NCBI RefSeq assembly: GCF_910592395.1
Contig: NC_088311.1
Location: 312,501 to 376,500 of the forward strand
Length of the DNA stretch: 64,000 bases
Reading direction: 5' to 3'
Source: Lineus longissimus
Lineage: Eukaryota > Nemertea > Pilidiophora > Heteronemertea > Lineidae
The position numbers and the translations under genes are program-made. The stretch's first letter is position 1. Every line of letters starts with the position of its first letter. Positions 37,791 through 50,200 of the stretch are shown one piece after another. A model generated the notes under the pieces. The model had not been told where the DNA came from and did not search any database. It saw only the letters and a program-made list of their open reading frames with translations.

Positions 37791-40042
37791 TGGGAGAAAA
37801 TCTTAATATGGCCTGTCTTCAGTGGTTGACCATCATTGCTGCATCAGAGACTCAGTCCTGTAAAAGGTTGTTTCACCATTCTATACCTCTTTCTGTGTAG
37901 GCCCTCCTGGAATTGGCTTTGAAAACCAATCAACACAAAAACAAATGCCTGTTTTACATACTCGTTCCTCAAGGTGGGTGTGTCCCGTTGTTGCATCCCC
38001 GTGTTTGATCGGGCGGGCTAGCTCGGTTGCCTTTGGCCTTACAAGGTTGGAATGGTAAGATTGGAAGACCTGATCTGTTCTGACCTTGGTGCGATACAAG
38101 AAAGAGCAGCACTCCTTGTGCTCCACGCTCACACCAACCGATCAATATTGCCTCTGATTTCCTGGAAACTATTCAACAAACCACCTAGTGTTTCCATAGA
38201 AACTTTAAACTGATGATGTTTTGGTTCGTTATGGTTCTGGGGTGTTTTCTGTTTGAGAAAATGCCTCTGAGGGCATCATGAAAGCCTTTCAAGCAAAACA
38301 TTGTTATCAAATTGGTCTTTTCATTGCCTCTAGCACATCCGTGTGCATCCGTGCATCCAGTCAATGTTGGGTCGTTGCTACAACGTTGCTGCTGTTGGTT
38401 GAGGATATCTTACTGAGCTTCAACTCTGTCCACCAGTTCACAAGAACCCATCACCTCAAATGTTCTACTGCCAATGTATCCTCTCGGATTCATTAGGCCA
38501 CTATGGGTCGCTAGTCAAATGAGTAAACAAATGATGGTGCACTGGCTAAACAGTGTAGTTAATGAGATGCTTCCTTGGGTAACTTAGAGTCGCATTTATC
38601 ATTGTCAATTACCCCGACGAGTTCCCCTCTCAGCAGTCAAGCACAGATTGTGATGTGATTGAACCACATCGCCCTGGATCCCATATCAAAGTGACCCCAT
38701 GCACCTAAACCCGTATCCTAGCGACGCCACGTGATCCCGTATCCAAGCGACCCTGCTTGTTGTCAATAGTGATGCACTCGGTAGCACTCTGAACAATTAT
38801 CAGCACTTTGTTGAAAGAGACTCAAGGACCAGGAGGTCCTTCGGTTCAAGAAATTCATCAATTACGTTTTATCGTTACGGATGGAGGACTGTGCGGTGCA
38901 GAGGAATTGATCGAATCCCATTTGTCGGAAGATTGATAGTGATCTTCCCCTGGTCATGTTTTCATTTTTATAATGTTGATTCGTGTCAATTATACCGCTG
39001 TCCATTGAGTGTCCAAAGGTCACCAGTAATATATATGATGGGCGATTGCGATAGTTTTGGTGTCATTTTAGAATATGAGATCCGAGGAGGTTATGATTAA
39101 TATCACTTCACTGCCCATGAGATATGACGCTGGCAACCTGATTGTGAGGCAAATTATGAATTTTCTACTTGAGTTCGATTGGACTTCTTTGATAAAACAT
39201 TTTCAAGTTATACTCGTCTTTATGTGCATTTATTTCCAGTCGAAGATTTGGGGACAACTGACATCTCGGGATGGATGTGACTGAATTGTGATGGTTGATC
39301 CTCTGATCAAGTAGGACCAAGCCTAAGTGGCGCTATGATGTCCTGCCTGCACTTTACATCAAGGCCACATGCCACAAAACTGCTGGCCACTTTATCCAAT
39401 TCATCAGTTGATCTTTATCGTCATTGTCCGCAGACAAGCCCTGGATGTGACTGGGACAAGATACAAACTACAAAGGAGAGGCGCACAATGTGTCATCCCG
39501 GAGAGTTAATGTCCTCAGATTAATTTTTTCATATTTAAAAGTCTTCATTAGCCTGATTACATATACTCTCCCAAAATTACTTCTTTGCTGCAAAATAAGT
39601 CTTAGATCCCAGGAATACAGTTTAAAGGTAATCATTTTTCATCTGAGGTAAATTTGCTGGAAGTGTCCGGGATGGGATTAATTTGATAAATCCCCTCGAG
39701 GACCCTGGGACGTGACATAGGCTTACTGGCGTTCTCATAAAGAAAGGACAACAGCGTTAATACACTTGTATTCATCTTCCGGTGACCATTTCCCAAATTA
39801 TTTCCACTAAGTGATATTACGCTAAGCTCATTCCCTGGGTATTGACGTCGATGAGACGATGTTTTATTCCCTGGAATGTTTCATCCCTTTTTGTTGGATT
39901 TGCAAAAGCATCTCGAGCCTTGGATCTTTGATGAGAATGGAAAGCAGGCATTGCTTCTTGCGACTCTGGGCCCTGCACCCAATGCTCTTGATTGGGCACT
40001 TGTTCGGTGTGGATCGATTGAGGGCTGACACTTGACTGAGCA

Positions 40043-40058
40043 CCCCCCCCCCCCCCCC
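40043..40058. repeat. Poly(C) tract (C16)
   Basis: A 16-base cytosine run. A Gly-rich open frame on the - strand here comes from it. Confidence 0.9.
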
Positions 40059-40829
40059 TCCCCGATCCAGTTCCAGGTGATACCTCAGAACTTGATGATA
40101 AGGATAGCATCTTTTTCTGGGCTATCTATAATCAAGAGGAGTATAGGCCCGTCCTGCTTGTGCTCCAAGTAAAGTCCTTGGTTAACCCTGTCTTTGAGCT
40201 GAGATGCATATATAGGCCTATCTGTAGGCCTACTGTCATTGCTAAGTCTATTCAAACTTGTTTAAATCTAACCGTCTGTTTTTGACAGAGAAGTGTTTTG
40301 TTTGTGGTCGGGTTGTCGAGTTTACTGAGAATTCCCATGGAAAACATGAGGAAATTCCCCTCAAACATCATGACATGGTTCAATGGTCTACTGCTAACTG
40401 AGATAACTTGCTTCCTGTACACTTCCACGTTCGAGCACTTTTTCCGCCTGTTTGCTTCTCAAACATAATTCACCAGGTGCATTTAGTATTTTCTTATGTA
40501 AAATAAGTGGTCAACCAGGCCGTGTTAATAGTAAACGCCGGAAAGCTTGGAATTTGAGGCTTCAGTGCAGTAGAACGTTCCGGGTGCACTACGCTACATT
40601 ATCATTAGGATTTTAGTTCCTGGAAACGTCACGTCGCCTGACTCATGCTACCTTGGATACATTAGATTGATTAGCATGCATAATCTATCGAATACAACGC
40701 TTTAGGAAGTTTGCGCCATTTACTGCCAAGTTTTCCGTGTTCTGCTGAATTGTTGCGGTCTCTTATCTAACTGTCACACAATGTTACCAAAACACGAGTC
40801 CCACATTTGTGGTACGCAAAGTAAATACT

Positions 40830-40925
40830 GCCACGTGCTTCTGCGGCCCATATTTGGCACAGCCAATCAGCGGCGATATTTCCGCGAAAGCTCCGCCCGG
40901 CTTTCTCGGTAGGTCGTATATAAAT
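40830..40925 (+). promoter_or_regulatory. Core promoter of the first GADD45 gene
   Basis: In order: an E-box in GCCACGTGC (about 40830), a perfect CArG/SRF box CCATATTTGG (40848-40857), a CCAAT box in AGCCAATCAG (40863-40867), an E2F-like word TTTCCGCGAAA (40879-40889), a GC box CTCCGCCCGG (40891-40900) and a TATA box TATATAAAT (40917-40925). Transcription should start near 40950, about 90 bp before the ATG. SRF plus TATA would fit an immediate-early stress gene. Confidence 0.8.
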
Positions 40926-41037
40926 GCGCGTGCCAAATATAGAAGCAGTTTCGTCAAAGTATCGTTGGTGGAGAGACGTTGAATTTAATATCAGATGTAA
41001 AATCTCTTATTCTTCCTTGGATTACTTATCTATGAAG

Positions 41038-42589
41038 ATGACATTAGAAGAAGTGGATACAATGCATTCCTCTGTTGAGTAAGTATCCAATTTCATTGCC
41101 GAAATTTGTGCATTTTTTGTGAAAATCTGCGATTTTGATCATGTGTTTTGTCATGCGCCTGTCATGTGGTTTCTACGACGTGGCCGACATCGGCTGCATG
41201 CACGAGGCCGGGATTCCCGGTCGGCTTTTGCTTGATAATTCCAGAAAGTTCTTGCATAAAACACAAATGACGACCGTGGGTTCTTATTCTATTGTAATTT
41301 CGAAGTTGATTTTTGTTCCTGCAGAAAGTTTATTCCTTTGAACAATTTGTCAGTTTGTGGTGACTCAGCCTGCCTTTCTGATGATTCATCAATGTTTGAT
41401 CGTTGTGGTTTTGGCCACGTGCCTGCTACTGCTAGTGCTATTGTAATCACTGTAATACAATGTCAAATTTATCTCTACATATCAACCTGTTGCAAGACTA
41501 GCCACACAAGAGAGCCTTTAATGAATTAACTTTATCTGGTAATTGGTGTCTTTATTGCTGTCATTATGCAATTTCTTAATTGACGATAAAACTGTTGTGA
41601 TTCTGTTGCAGGACCTACCGAGATACAATGTTTCAAATTCTGTTGCATTCCAATAGGCCTTTTCAGAGAAGATTCTGTTGTTGACCGTGGCACTCTACAT
41701 CTCTAGGACTTTTGTTGGCCCATTTTTAGGAAGTTATCTTTACCTAATGTTTCCTCGTTCTTCTTCTGCAGTAACGGGATCAGCATTGCAGACGCTCTGC
41801 GAGGCACGCTCTTGAGGGCCAAAGAGCAGTCGAGGATCACATGTGGGGTCTATGACACCGCCAAGCGCATGGAGGTCGCCCCGGAGAACATCATGCTCTG
41901 CGTCATGGCCGCTGAAGATGTGAGCGACGTGACAAAGCAGATCCACCTCACCCTCATGGAAGCTTTGTGCTGGGAGAACGAAGTCCGTCTGCTCAAGGTG
42001 GACAGTAGCACAAAGTTGGCAAAGTTGATCGGTGATGTCAAGCCAATCATCGACAACAACGGCAACCAAAGAACCTTCAAATCTGATGACCTCAAGTGCC
42101 TGCTTATTGAGGTTAGTTGGTTGTGACTCTCTCATAAACTTCTCTGCTAAGAAGGCCTCTGTGTGCCCTTTGAAAGTCTCATGCAGGTGGAATCACAACA
42201 CATTCTGCCTCCTGTAATCCCCTGGGCTCTAGGTTATAATCTTGAGCAGGTGGTTTCTTGCCTGATAATGAGTATTGCCTGCTAATTACTATGCAATAAT
42301 TATGGGTAAAAAGCAGACACACATGAGTTGCTATAGCTAAAACACAAAGGTTAAACTTGAGTCATAACTATAGTAGCTACCTGACTGAAGGCTGACTAAG
42401 TATTTAGGATTCATTGTAAGTGGTTTCTCACCAGCCTATCACAGCCATGTACATCATACTCATGCAGATCTTGCCCTTTCATTACAGTACCCTCCTGATG
42501 AGCTCAGCACTGCTGAAGAGAACATTATCGAATACTACAAGTTGGTGTGCAACACCTTCCCACATCCAATCGTGCCACTTCCAGCTTGA
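41038..42589 (+). CDS. GADD45: GADD45 family protein, paralogue 1
   Basis: Growth-arrest and DNA-damage protein with the L7Ae-like fold. Vertebrate members bind PCNA, CDK1, p21 and MEKK4 and assist in checkpoint and p38 signalling. Three exons: 41038-41078, 41772-42111, 42488-42589, 160 aa. It begins MTLEEV, the family signature, which together with a better Kozak context favours the ATG at 41038 over the one at 41032 (adds MK). Family blocks include RITCGVYDTAKRMEV, the NIMLCVMAAED strand, an IHLTLMEALCWENEVRLLKV helix-strand and a C-terminal VPLP motif. The large middle exon contains what is two exons in the second paralogue. AATAAA is at 44449. Which vertebrate paralogue (A, B or G) is closest cannot be decided, as these split within vertebrates. 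Confidence 0.93.
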
Positions 42590-44455
42590 GCAAGACTAAC
42601 ACCACCTACAGTCTAGGAGTGTTACTACAAGCCTGTCACGACATGACAAGAGAGACCTCTGAGCGTGTTCGTGACCAATGCTGTTCATCATCAGAGGTTG
42701 CTTTGGTGTGGTGCTGAAGCTTCCAATGGACAATTGACCAATGTTAATGATGGTTTAGCGTCACCGTGAACCGGAGGGGGGTGACGCAAGGTGTGGCATA
42801 TATGGCAGAAAGGTGAGTTACTTTGCTCTTCATTACAACACTTAACAGGGCAAATAAGTAATGAATGATCGATGATACAACTTTTATTGACCTGTTGGAC
42901 TTCTAATACAATCAAGTTGTGATGTCTAATGAAGGACAAAGTCACAATCAAGTAAAGGACGGTTTCATATTATGTAGACTGCATTGTCTTCATTCCTTAC
43001 ACTTTCAAACAAAAACTCATTAGTTTTCCTTTGCTGTCTTCCAGATTGAGGTAATAGAAGTGGTACATACTGTTTGCATTTCGTCAAGCAGCCCAGTCAA
43101 GGTGATGAAGTGATATGTCAAGGACTGATGGCGGCATGAACTGCTGATGGACTTGAAATATCAAACAACGGATTATATTACATATGACCAATCTGCAATC
43201 GATGGACTATAAAACATCTATGAATGGATTATGACCAAGAACAATAGACTTGTGAATGGACTAAATCACTCTGCCTATGACTTGAACAGTCTTGTGACCC
43301 AATCATATGGACTAACATCTCATGGACTACCTAATATTGGCTATGTTATCAAATCACATGGAATGAATCTATCACATGGACTTGTGAAACTATATGTCAT
43401 GGAGAAGGAGACAAGTCAATAGTGACAATACATTTTAGTTGTTATCGAGTGGACTAACATTGTGATAAGGGAGTTGCCTTGTTGAGAAGTGGCTGTGTTA
43501 TGATGTAATGGACTTCATGCTTGGACTATCGAAACACTTTCTATGGATAACTGCTGAAATATGACTAGTTTTTTAAAATTGTTCATTACTTGAATGTCTT
43601 CATATCTACATGTACTATAAATCTTCCTTGGTTGAGACACTGTAAGAAAGAAAACAAACCACTCTTGTTTTAGATTGAAACAATCGCTGAAGGACCATTC
43701 TCTGGATTGATATATATCGGTTGTTTTATCACAAGAGTCAAATAATGAAGGACTTTGCAACTTTTAAAACAATGTCACAATAGCTCCAATCCAGGTGTAG
43801 ACCAATGTACAATGTAGTGTGATAGCTACCACTTTCCTAATAGTAGGCCATGAACGTTGTGTACTTTGGTCCACTTGATCTTTCTTGGAATTACCGTGGC
43901 ACACTTGGCCTACTTACTTGTTTACTGTAGGCTTCATGAACATTTCCTTTCATCCTGGTTAGGTTTAATGTCAGTGGAAATTGGCTATCATATTTTAGTA
44001 GTGTAATCTGCGGAAATGTCATGTCCTGGCATTTTAAAACTACTTAATTATTCATGTTTCTCGTGAATGTTTATACTATGGTGAGTGAACTTGAATCGTT
44101 ATCATTTATCAGGTCTGCCTATAGACCTATATTTCTGGTTCTGTTCTAGGTCATCCTATAGTGCTTGGAGAGTTTGAAATGCCATGTTCCAATCGGTGAT
44201 CCCATAGTGCTTTGAGAATTTGAAATGCCATATTCCAATCGGCGAAATGTCACTCAACTGATGTGATGTATAAAACTTTAAAGAATCTTATTCAAGTCGT
44301 TATCATACAATAATTCTTAAGGTAAATGTTATAGGTGACAATTGTAGTCCTGAGAAAATGCATGTAAATTATATTTTTCTATTCTTGAATCCATCCAAAA
44401 TGCATGTACATATTGCGATTACTTTGTTAGTCTTGCCAGATTGAGAAGAATAAAC
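42590..44455 (+). other. 3' UTR of the first GADD45 gene
   Basis: About 1.9 kb non-coding up to AATAAA at 44449-44454. Between about 43140 and 43540 the word (A/C)ATGGACT(A/T) and variants recur at irregular spacing, giving an open frame of no known family. A 46-bp imperfect duplication lies at 44155-44250. Confidence 0.6.
44155..44250. repeat. 46-bp imperfect tandem duplication
   Basis: ATAGTGCTTGGAGAGTTTGA at 44158 recurs at 44204 with a few substitutions; both copies end in TTCCAATCGG. Confidence 0.8.
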
Positions 44456-44494
44456 TAAACCATTGTATTTTATATCATTGTTGTTGTCCTCTTT

Positions 44495-45433
44495 CAATAT
44501 CAGACCACCTTACAGATTGTGACAAGGACTACCAAGTATATCAATATCAGACCACCTTACAGATTGTGACAAGGACTAACAAGTATATCAATATCAGACC
44601 ACCTTACAGATTGTGACAAGGACTACCAAGTATATCAATATCAGACCACCTTACAGATTGTGACAAGGACTAACAGGTATATCAATATCAGACCACCTTA
44701 CAGATTGTGACAAGGACTAACAAGTATATCTATATCAGACCACCTTACAGATTGTGACAAGGACTAACAGGTATATCAATATCAGACCACCTTACAGATT
44801 GTGACAAGGACTAACAGGTATATCAATATCAGACCACCTTACAGATTGTGACAAGGACTAACAGGTATATCAATATCAGACCACCTTACAGATTGTGACA
44901 AGGACTAACAAGTATATCAATATCAGACCACCTTACAGATTGTGACAAGGACTAACAAGTATATCAATATCAGACCACCTTACAGATTGTGACAAGGACT
45001 AACAAGTATATCAATATCAGACCACCTTACAGATTGTGACAAGGACTAACAAGTATATCAATATCAGACCACCTTACAGATTGTGACAAGGACTAACAAG
45101 TATATCAATATCAGACCACCTTACAGATTGTGACAAGGACTAACAAGTATATCAATATCAGACCACCTTACAGATTGTGACAAGGACTAACAAGTATATC
45201 AATATCAGACCACCTTACAGATTGTGACAAGGACTAACAAGTATATCTATATCAGACCACCTTACAGATTGTGACAAGGACTAACAAGTATATCAATATC
45301 AGACCACCTTACAGATTGTGACAAGGACTAACAAGTATATCTATATCAGACCACCTTACAGATTGTGACAAGGACTAACAAGTATATCTATATCAGACCA
45401 CCTTACAGATTGTGACAAGGACTAACAAGTATA
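44495..45433. repeat. 47-bp minisatellite, 20 copies
   Basis: Units containing AGACCACCTTACAGATTGTG recur every 47 bp from 44502 to 45395 (20 units). Copies are nearly identical. Variation is confined to a few sites (ACTACCAAG, ACTAACAAG or ACTAACAGG; ATATCAAT or ATATCTAT), which mark blocks of neighbouring like copies, as expected of unequal exchange. The array begins about 40 bp after the poly(A) signal of the first GADD45 gene. There are no spacers, so it is not a CRISPR array. Confidence 0.97.
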
Positions 45434-45667
45434 ATTGATTGCCATTCCCGGGTCCTTGGTTGGAACCCCTTGCTTGGAGTTGTTCCTGCAAACTTCCCTG
45501 TCCTAATCTCTAGCAGAACACCGAAGCCGTGTGGTTGTGACCGAGTTGTGTCTTCTCCCATTAGCCATGGGCACTGTGGCTTGTGTCTGCTCCAACATGT
45601 ATAGGTGAAACGAGAGGAGTAGGTTACCATCACATGGGGCGGCTTTCAACAATGGGGTAACTTTGAA

Positions 45668-45686
45668 CCCCCCCCCCCCCCCCCCC
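45668..45686. repeat. Poly(C) tract (C19)
   Basis: A run of 19 cytosines. Confidence 0.9.
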
Positions 45687-45982
45687 AGAAAGAGTTGTTG
45701 TGCTTAGAAACATATGTAGTGGCACTGACATAACCTCTGGCTTCCCCAACTTACGTGGAATACCAACATATTCCTGTAGTAGTGCACAGGAAGGCAAGAG
45801 ACCCTCTGGCAACAGGACGAGCTGTGAAGGGGAGGGTACATCCAGGAGAGATTGTCTCATTATCCAAAAGTCATTTCTGCAGGTAACAATATAGAGCGAC
45901 GGTAAAATACACAGACCCGTTCGGTGGAAAACAAAATGTCCTCGTTTTTCACTTTTGAACAGGGTGACAAGTTCATGTACTT

Positions 45983-46073
45983 ACAGGGTGGCCCAGAATT
46001 ATATTCCCTCACACAATGGATACACAATAGAATGCTATTGTGCAAGGGATTGAACCTTTCTGGGTCACCCTGT
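45983..46073. mobile_element. 91-bp inverted-repeat element (Tc1/mariner-type MITE, tentative)
   Basis: The ends read ACAGGGTGGCCCAGAA and (reversed) ACAGGGTGACCCAGAA. The inner parts of the arms (ATTCCCTCACACAAT against ATCCCTTGCACAAT) also pair around a short loop. Ends of the form CAGGGTGNCCCAGAA are common in small mariner-related elements. A clean TA duplication is not present on the right side. Confidence 0.6.
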
Positions 46074-46204
46074 CTCGTAAGTTTCCTCATCAGCCTCAGG
46101 TAGGCCAATGACTTGACAGGACCCCCAGCTGGCGCCATCTGAGCTAAAAAAAGTGGAACTACGCGATTACTTCAAATTAAAAATTACCCCGTCTTGGGGC
46201 GGAA

Positions 46205-46235
46205 ATTTTCCCCCTTTTGGGGGGGGGGGGGGGGG
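46205..46235. repeat. C-run and G17 tract
   Basis: A C5-6 run, TTTT, then 17 G (46219-46235). It could form a small hairpin or a G-quadruplex. Confidence 0.85.
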
Positions 46236-46883
46236 AGACGGGTGACGAGTTATTTCATGAACCCCAAACATGGTGCTGACGACCGTTGCCGATCACAGCT
46301 TATCTTTATTCCTACATATTCTTGCGGCATTACTCCTGTGTGGACGTTTCATGTGCGTACTATGTAGTATAGCTGGCCAACGGCAGGGGAGCCAGGAGCG
46401 AGCTCAAGTAGGACACAATGAAATCTGCGATAGGGTCCGTGAACATTCTGCATATACATTTTCGTGATTTATCAAACTTTGCAGAAGCGTAAGTCCTATA
46501 TCTTGTCAATGTCATTAGTGAATTTGAAAAAGTTCCAATGATACTAAATTATTTTATTAGCGTTTTCAAGAGACATGTCAGAATTTGACACAATCGTGTT
46601 CCTATTTCAAAATCGACCGAAATTTTGTTAGTTGATATCGTTTAAAAACAAGCCTAAAACAGTGTTTGAAATGTCATTTTCCTCATAGTTTTTGGGCTCT
46701 GCACTGTGGTACTTAATCAGTCTCAATTGACTATGTCCTAAATAAGACCTATTTTCAAAGACATGGTTTATTATCAATGACACTACGCAGCTCATACCAG
46801 CTCCTACCTATAGCCCCCCTTTAAGAAACCCTTTTCAAAGCACCGGGAAAACTCAAGTCGGCAATTGTTGCCATTTGAACTGC

Positions 46884-47075
46884 GCACGTGCGTCTATTTA
46901 CAGTTTCATTTCCCGCGAAATCTCAAAGATCATATGACCTGCTAACGCGGATTGGATATAACATCGACCGTGGAGCACTGCGTACGTAGTTTCTAGCACG
47001 TGGTTCATGTACATATTCTGTGACCTATTTAGCGCCTCCACCAATCACTGCCGGCCGTATTGGAATCCCGCCCCA
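46884..47075 (+). promoter_or_regulatory. Promoter region of the second GADD45 gene
   Basis: Contains E-boxes GCACGTGC (46884-46891) and CACGTG (46997-47002), an E2F-like word TTTCCCGCGAAA (46909-46920), a CArG-like CCTATTTAGC (about 47024), a CCAAT box (47041-47045) and a CCGCCCC GC box (about 47069). No canonical TATA box like that of the first gene was seen. The shared modules suggest the promoter was duplicated with the gene or rebuilt under like constraint. Confidence 0.65.
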
Positions 47076-47206
47076 ATCCCGACGTGGTCTCTGCGTTTTG
47101 CCTACGTAAGCACAGTTGACGATATCCATCTCTCAGCGTGCACGTCTCACAAAAATCGCTTGGATTATTCTCATTTTTACCCTTATTCTGGAACAATATC
47201 ATCAAA

Positions 47207-50200
47207 ATGACACTCGGAGAAGTTAGCGACCATCAAAGTGAATACATAGGGTAAGTTTGACCGATTGTACTCGGACATTTCTGTGAAAAATCGTGACTTC
47301 TCGGTGATAGCTCAGATTTGCTTTGTCCCAGATTGACCTTTGTCCGTTGGTCATAAAAGACTTTTTTACACGTCCAAACTTCCCAACTTAGACTCAAAAT
47401 GCCCTTTCAAATGTATCATTATGCTCGACATTTATCTTTTCTTCAATATGCAACCTTCAATTTGTGCAAGAGTTATTCTGCAAGTCTCCAAATCGGACTT
47501 TATTTTGAGAATCCCCGCCCTGAGCTGAGGGAATCCCCGATCAGCTGATTGCATCAGCACGTGCGTTGGTTTCGGCCCCTAGGGCAGGGCTTAGGCGAAA
47601 TGAAGCCACACATCAGATAAGGGTATTGATTGATTGATATCAGTAGGGCTGGTGTTAGATGGGTATTGCGGTTTGGGGACTGGGTGGTATCAAGGTCAAG
47701 GAGTGCAGTTCTGTTATGATCTGCTAACTAGTTATAATTGATGACTCAGCCGAATACGTCCTAGTGTATTGTGGTGTGACTTCCGAACCGGCGAGTGGTC
47801 AATGGAATGCTGTGGCTTGATTTCATGGCATGCATGACAATTCTGATGTAACTCGTGGTATATCTATTTCTTTGAAAAATACGCCAATCATCAATTACAT
47901 TTTAGTAATCTTTAGTTTGTAGTATAATGAATAATAATATTTGCCAACTTACCATACATTCTGATAATGATAGTCTAACTACTAACTTGGCCCAACCTTG
48001 TTATTGTGGATCTATGATTGATTTGTTGTGGTAGGATTAGGCCTACATCAGTGCACCAACTGCCCCTGCTTGTTTATTGGGAGCCATCAAACACCACCAT
48101 TGTTCTGAAATGTGATGACAAACATAAGCAACCTTGAATGTGACGACTGTGGTAACCTTGGTAACATGCCTTATCTCTGAATAATTGTGATAAGAATGGG
48201 CCATGATACTTCTCCTGGTTGGATGAGGATCTTGCTTGCCGAAAATGATCTGCTTGAGGATCATACACATGCTCCTCCCTTGGCATATGCAAGGAGGATC
48301 ACAGCAAGTGAGATAAATGATAGTCTGATAACAGAGTCAAAGACTTGTTAGATTGGTAAAATAAGGTGTTACTCAGTTGGTAGAAAATGATTTTGTGATT
48401 CAGGGTCAATGTCCTTTTCGTTTCACCCAAGTAAATCTCCCATGTCTCTCGGTTGTATCTTACAGAAACATGAATAAGTTATCGCTGGCGCTGAAGGACT
48501 CGCTTCAGATTGCCCAGGAGCAGGGACGCGTGACCTGCGGCATCTATGCGACCGCCAACATGTTAGAGGCGTGTCCCGACCATGTGATGTTCTGTGTGCT
48601 GCCCGTTACAAGCTGTGGAGTGGTAGAGAAGGACCTGCAGTGTACGCTCATTGAAGCATTCTGTTCAGAGAATGATGTCAGGTTGATAAAGGTAGGGGAC
48701 ATTTTCAACATTTCAGCAATTGTTATGTGGGGGAAATAATGACAAAGGGCCCACATTGAATATCATATCAGTTTATGTTTTAAGATCTCTACATGTGGAC
48801 CACAACATTATAACTTGGTGTGTGGCATGGATCATGTTGTTCACATGCCTTCCATTGTGAAGCCAGCATGGCAAAGATATTATATTTACACTAGTGACCT
48901 CATGTGTGACACCATTTGCACCACCACCTTGCCATTGCTGTTGTTTACATCATTGCTAAGCAACCATGGATCAGTACCTTGCAGTGTCAGCTGATGGCAT
49001 GTGGCCAAGGCATGTGGCCAGTCTTTGTCCCGGGGCTTTGTAAGGGGTCCTCACTCCTTGTAATTTTGAGCATTGAGCAGCAGTAAACAAGTTACTTTCA
49101 ATTGAGTGGCTGACCTATTGTTATTCTCTCTTCAACTGTCAACAATCTTGATGTTTTAACAATCAAACCTGAATAATGCTGATGTAGATGTTATTATGAA
49201 GAGGACAACACAGACATGGGAGATTGTGTAGTTCCTGCTGGTTTGTTATTGTCAATCAAAAGGCTTGAAAGTGTGTTATTATGTTATTAGCCCTTTTGAT
49301 AGGATTAAAATCAAATGGAAGGTGTTTTTGCAATATAATGAGTCGATATAGATTGTACATACATGTAGGATTGAAGCAGCCTTCTTTTACCTAAGTGTTT
49401 ACATGTATATAACAAGAGACTGTATAACTGTAACATTGATACTCCTACTTTTTGATTGAGGTCAAAAAACAAGTTTTTGAGTTGGGAACAAGTTTATAAA
49501 GTTTCATTGTACATGTCATGGTATTTCACTTATAATGAAAAGCATATCCAATATATCAAGATTTATAGCTTTATTGATGATAAAGTAGATATTTGGAGTA
49601 GATTTATTGATTTAGGTTACTTGGCATGACTTTTCCCGGAATTCAACAGTGGCTTGTACCTGTAGTGGCCTGGTCTTGCACTTCCTGCTTCTTTCCTGTT
49701 CTTGGAGGAGTCATTTTTATATCAGCAGGAAGTGGGATCTTCTGGTATTGAGATTGTAGGGAATCTTTACTTTTACTTCTCTGTGGCCTCCTGTTTTGAG
49801 ATGTCCCTCTTCAAAGAAGGACTCTGCCCATTGTTGTCGAACTATAGCAAGAGGTTGTCGTCTGCTGCACGATTGTATAAGTTTGTCACTTCACTAACAT
49901 ATGCCCTCTTTTGTATCATTTCAGGTTGACAGCTCAGAGCGCTTGGCAAAACTGCTCGGAGAAAAGAAGAAACCGGTCAACGATAATGACTTTGCTGCCG
50001 GAAGACGGGGATCCACAAGCACATTGGACTTCAACTGCGTCTTAGTACAGGTAAGGGTCAATAGATGGTGCTATCCACAAGGGTGTCCTTTACTCCCTGT
50101 CAGATGAAGAGGCTGTGAAGTGAGTTGTTGCTCTGGTAGTGTTACATGTTCACATCTAGTGCCTGGTGTTGATTGAAGGTGATACACCTTGCAAAAAACA

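Larger units (their letters stand above)
24665..40829. other. About 16 kb without a recognisable protein gene
   Basis: Open frames on both strands are short (up to 138 codons), lack recognised domains and are not flanked by convincing splice sites. The stretch contains long C or G tracts, a 22-bp tandem repeat, two promoter-like islands (33.4 and 34.4 kb) and scattered AATAAA words (for example 25815, 28567, 36622, 37748). Given its place upstream of the GADD45 pair, it may hold distal regulatory sequence or non-coding transcripts; that is an inference. Confidence 0.5.
45434..46880. other. Intergenic interval between the two GADD45 genes
   Basis: No coding sequence was recognised. It contains a C19 tract, a 91-bp inverted-repeat element and a G17 tract preceded by a C run. 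Open frames of 64-92 codons show no family features. Confidence 0.5.

Noticed and set aside
44495-45433. CRISPR-like regular array
   Set aside because: Units abut with no spacers and the host is clearly an animal genome; it is a minisatellite.
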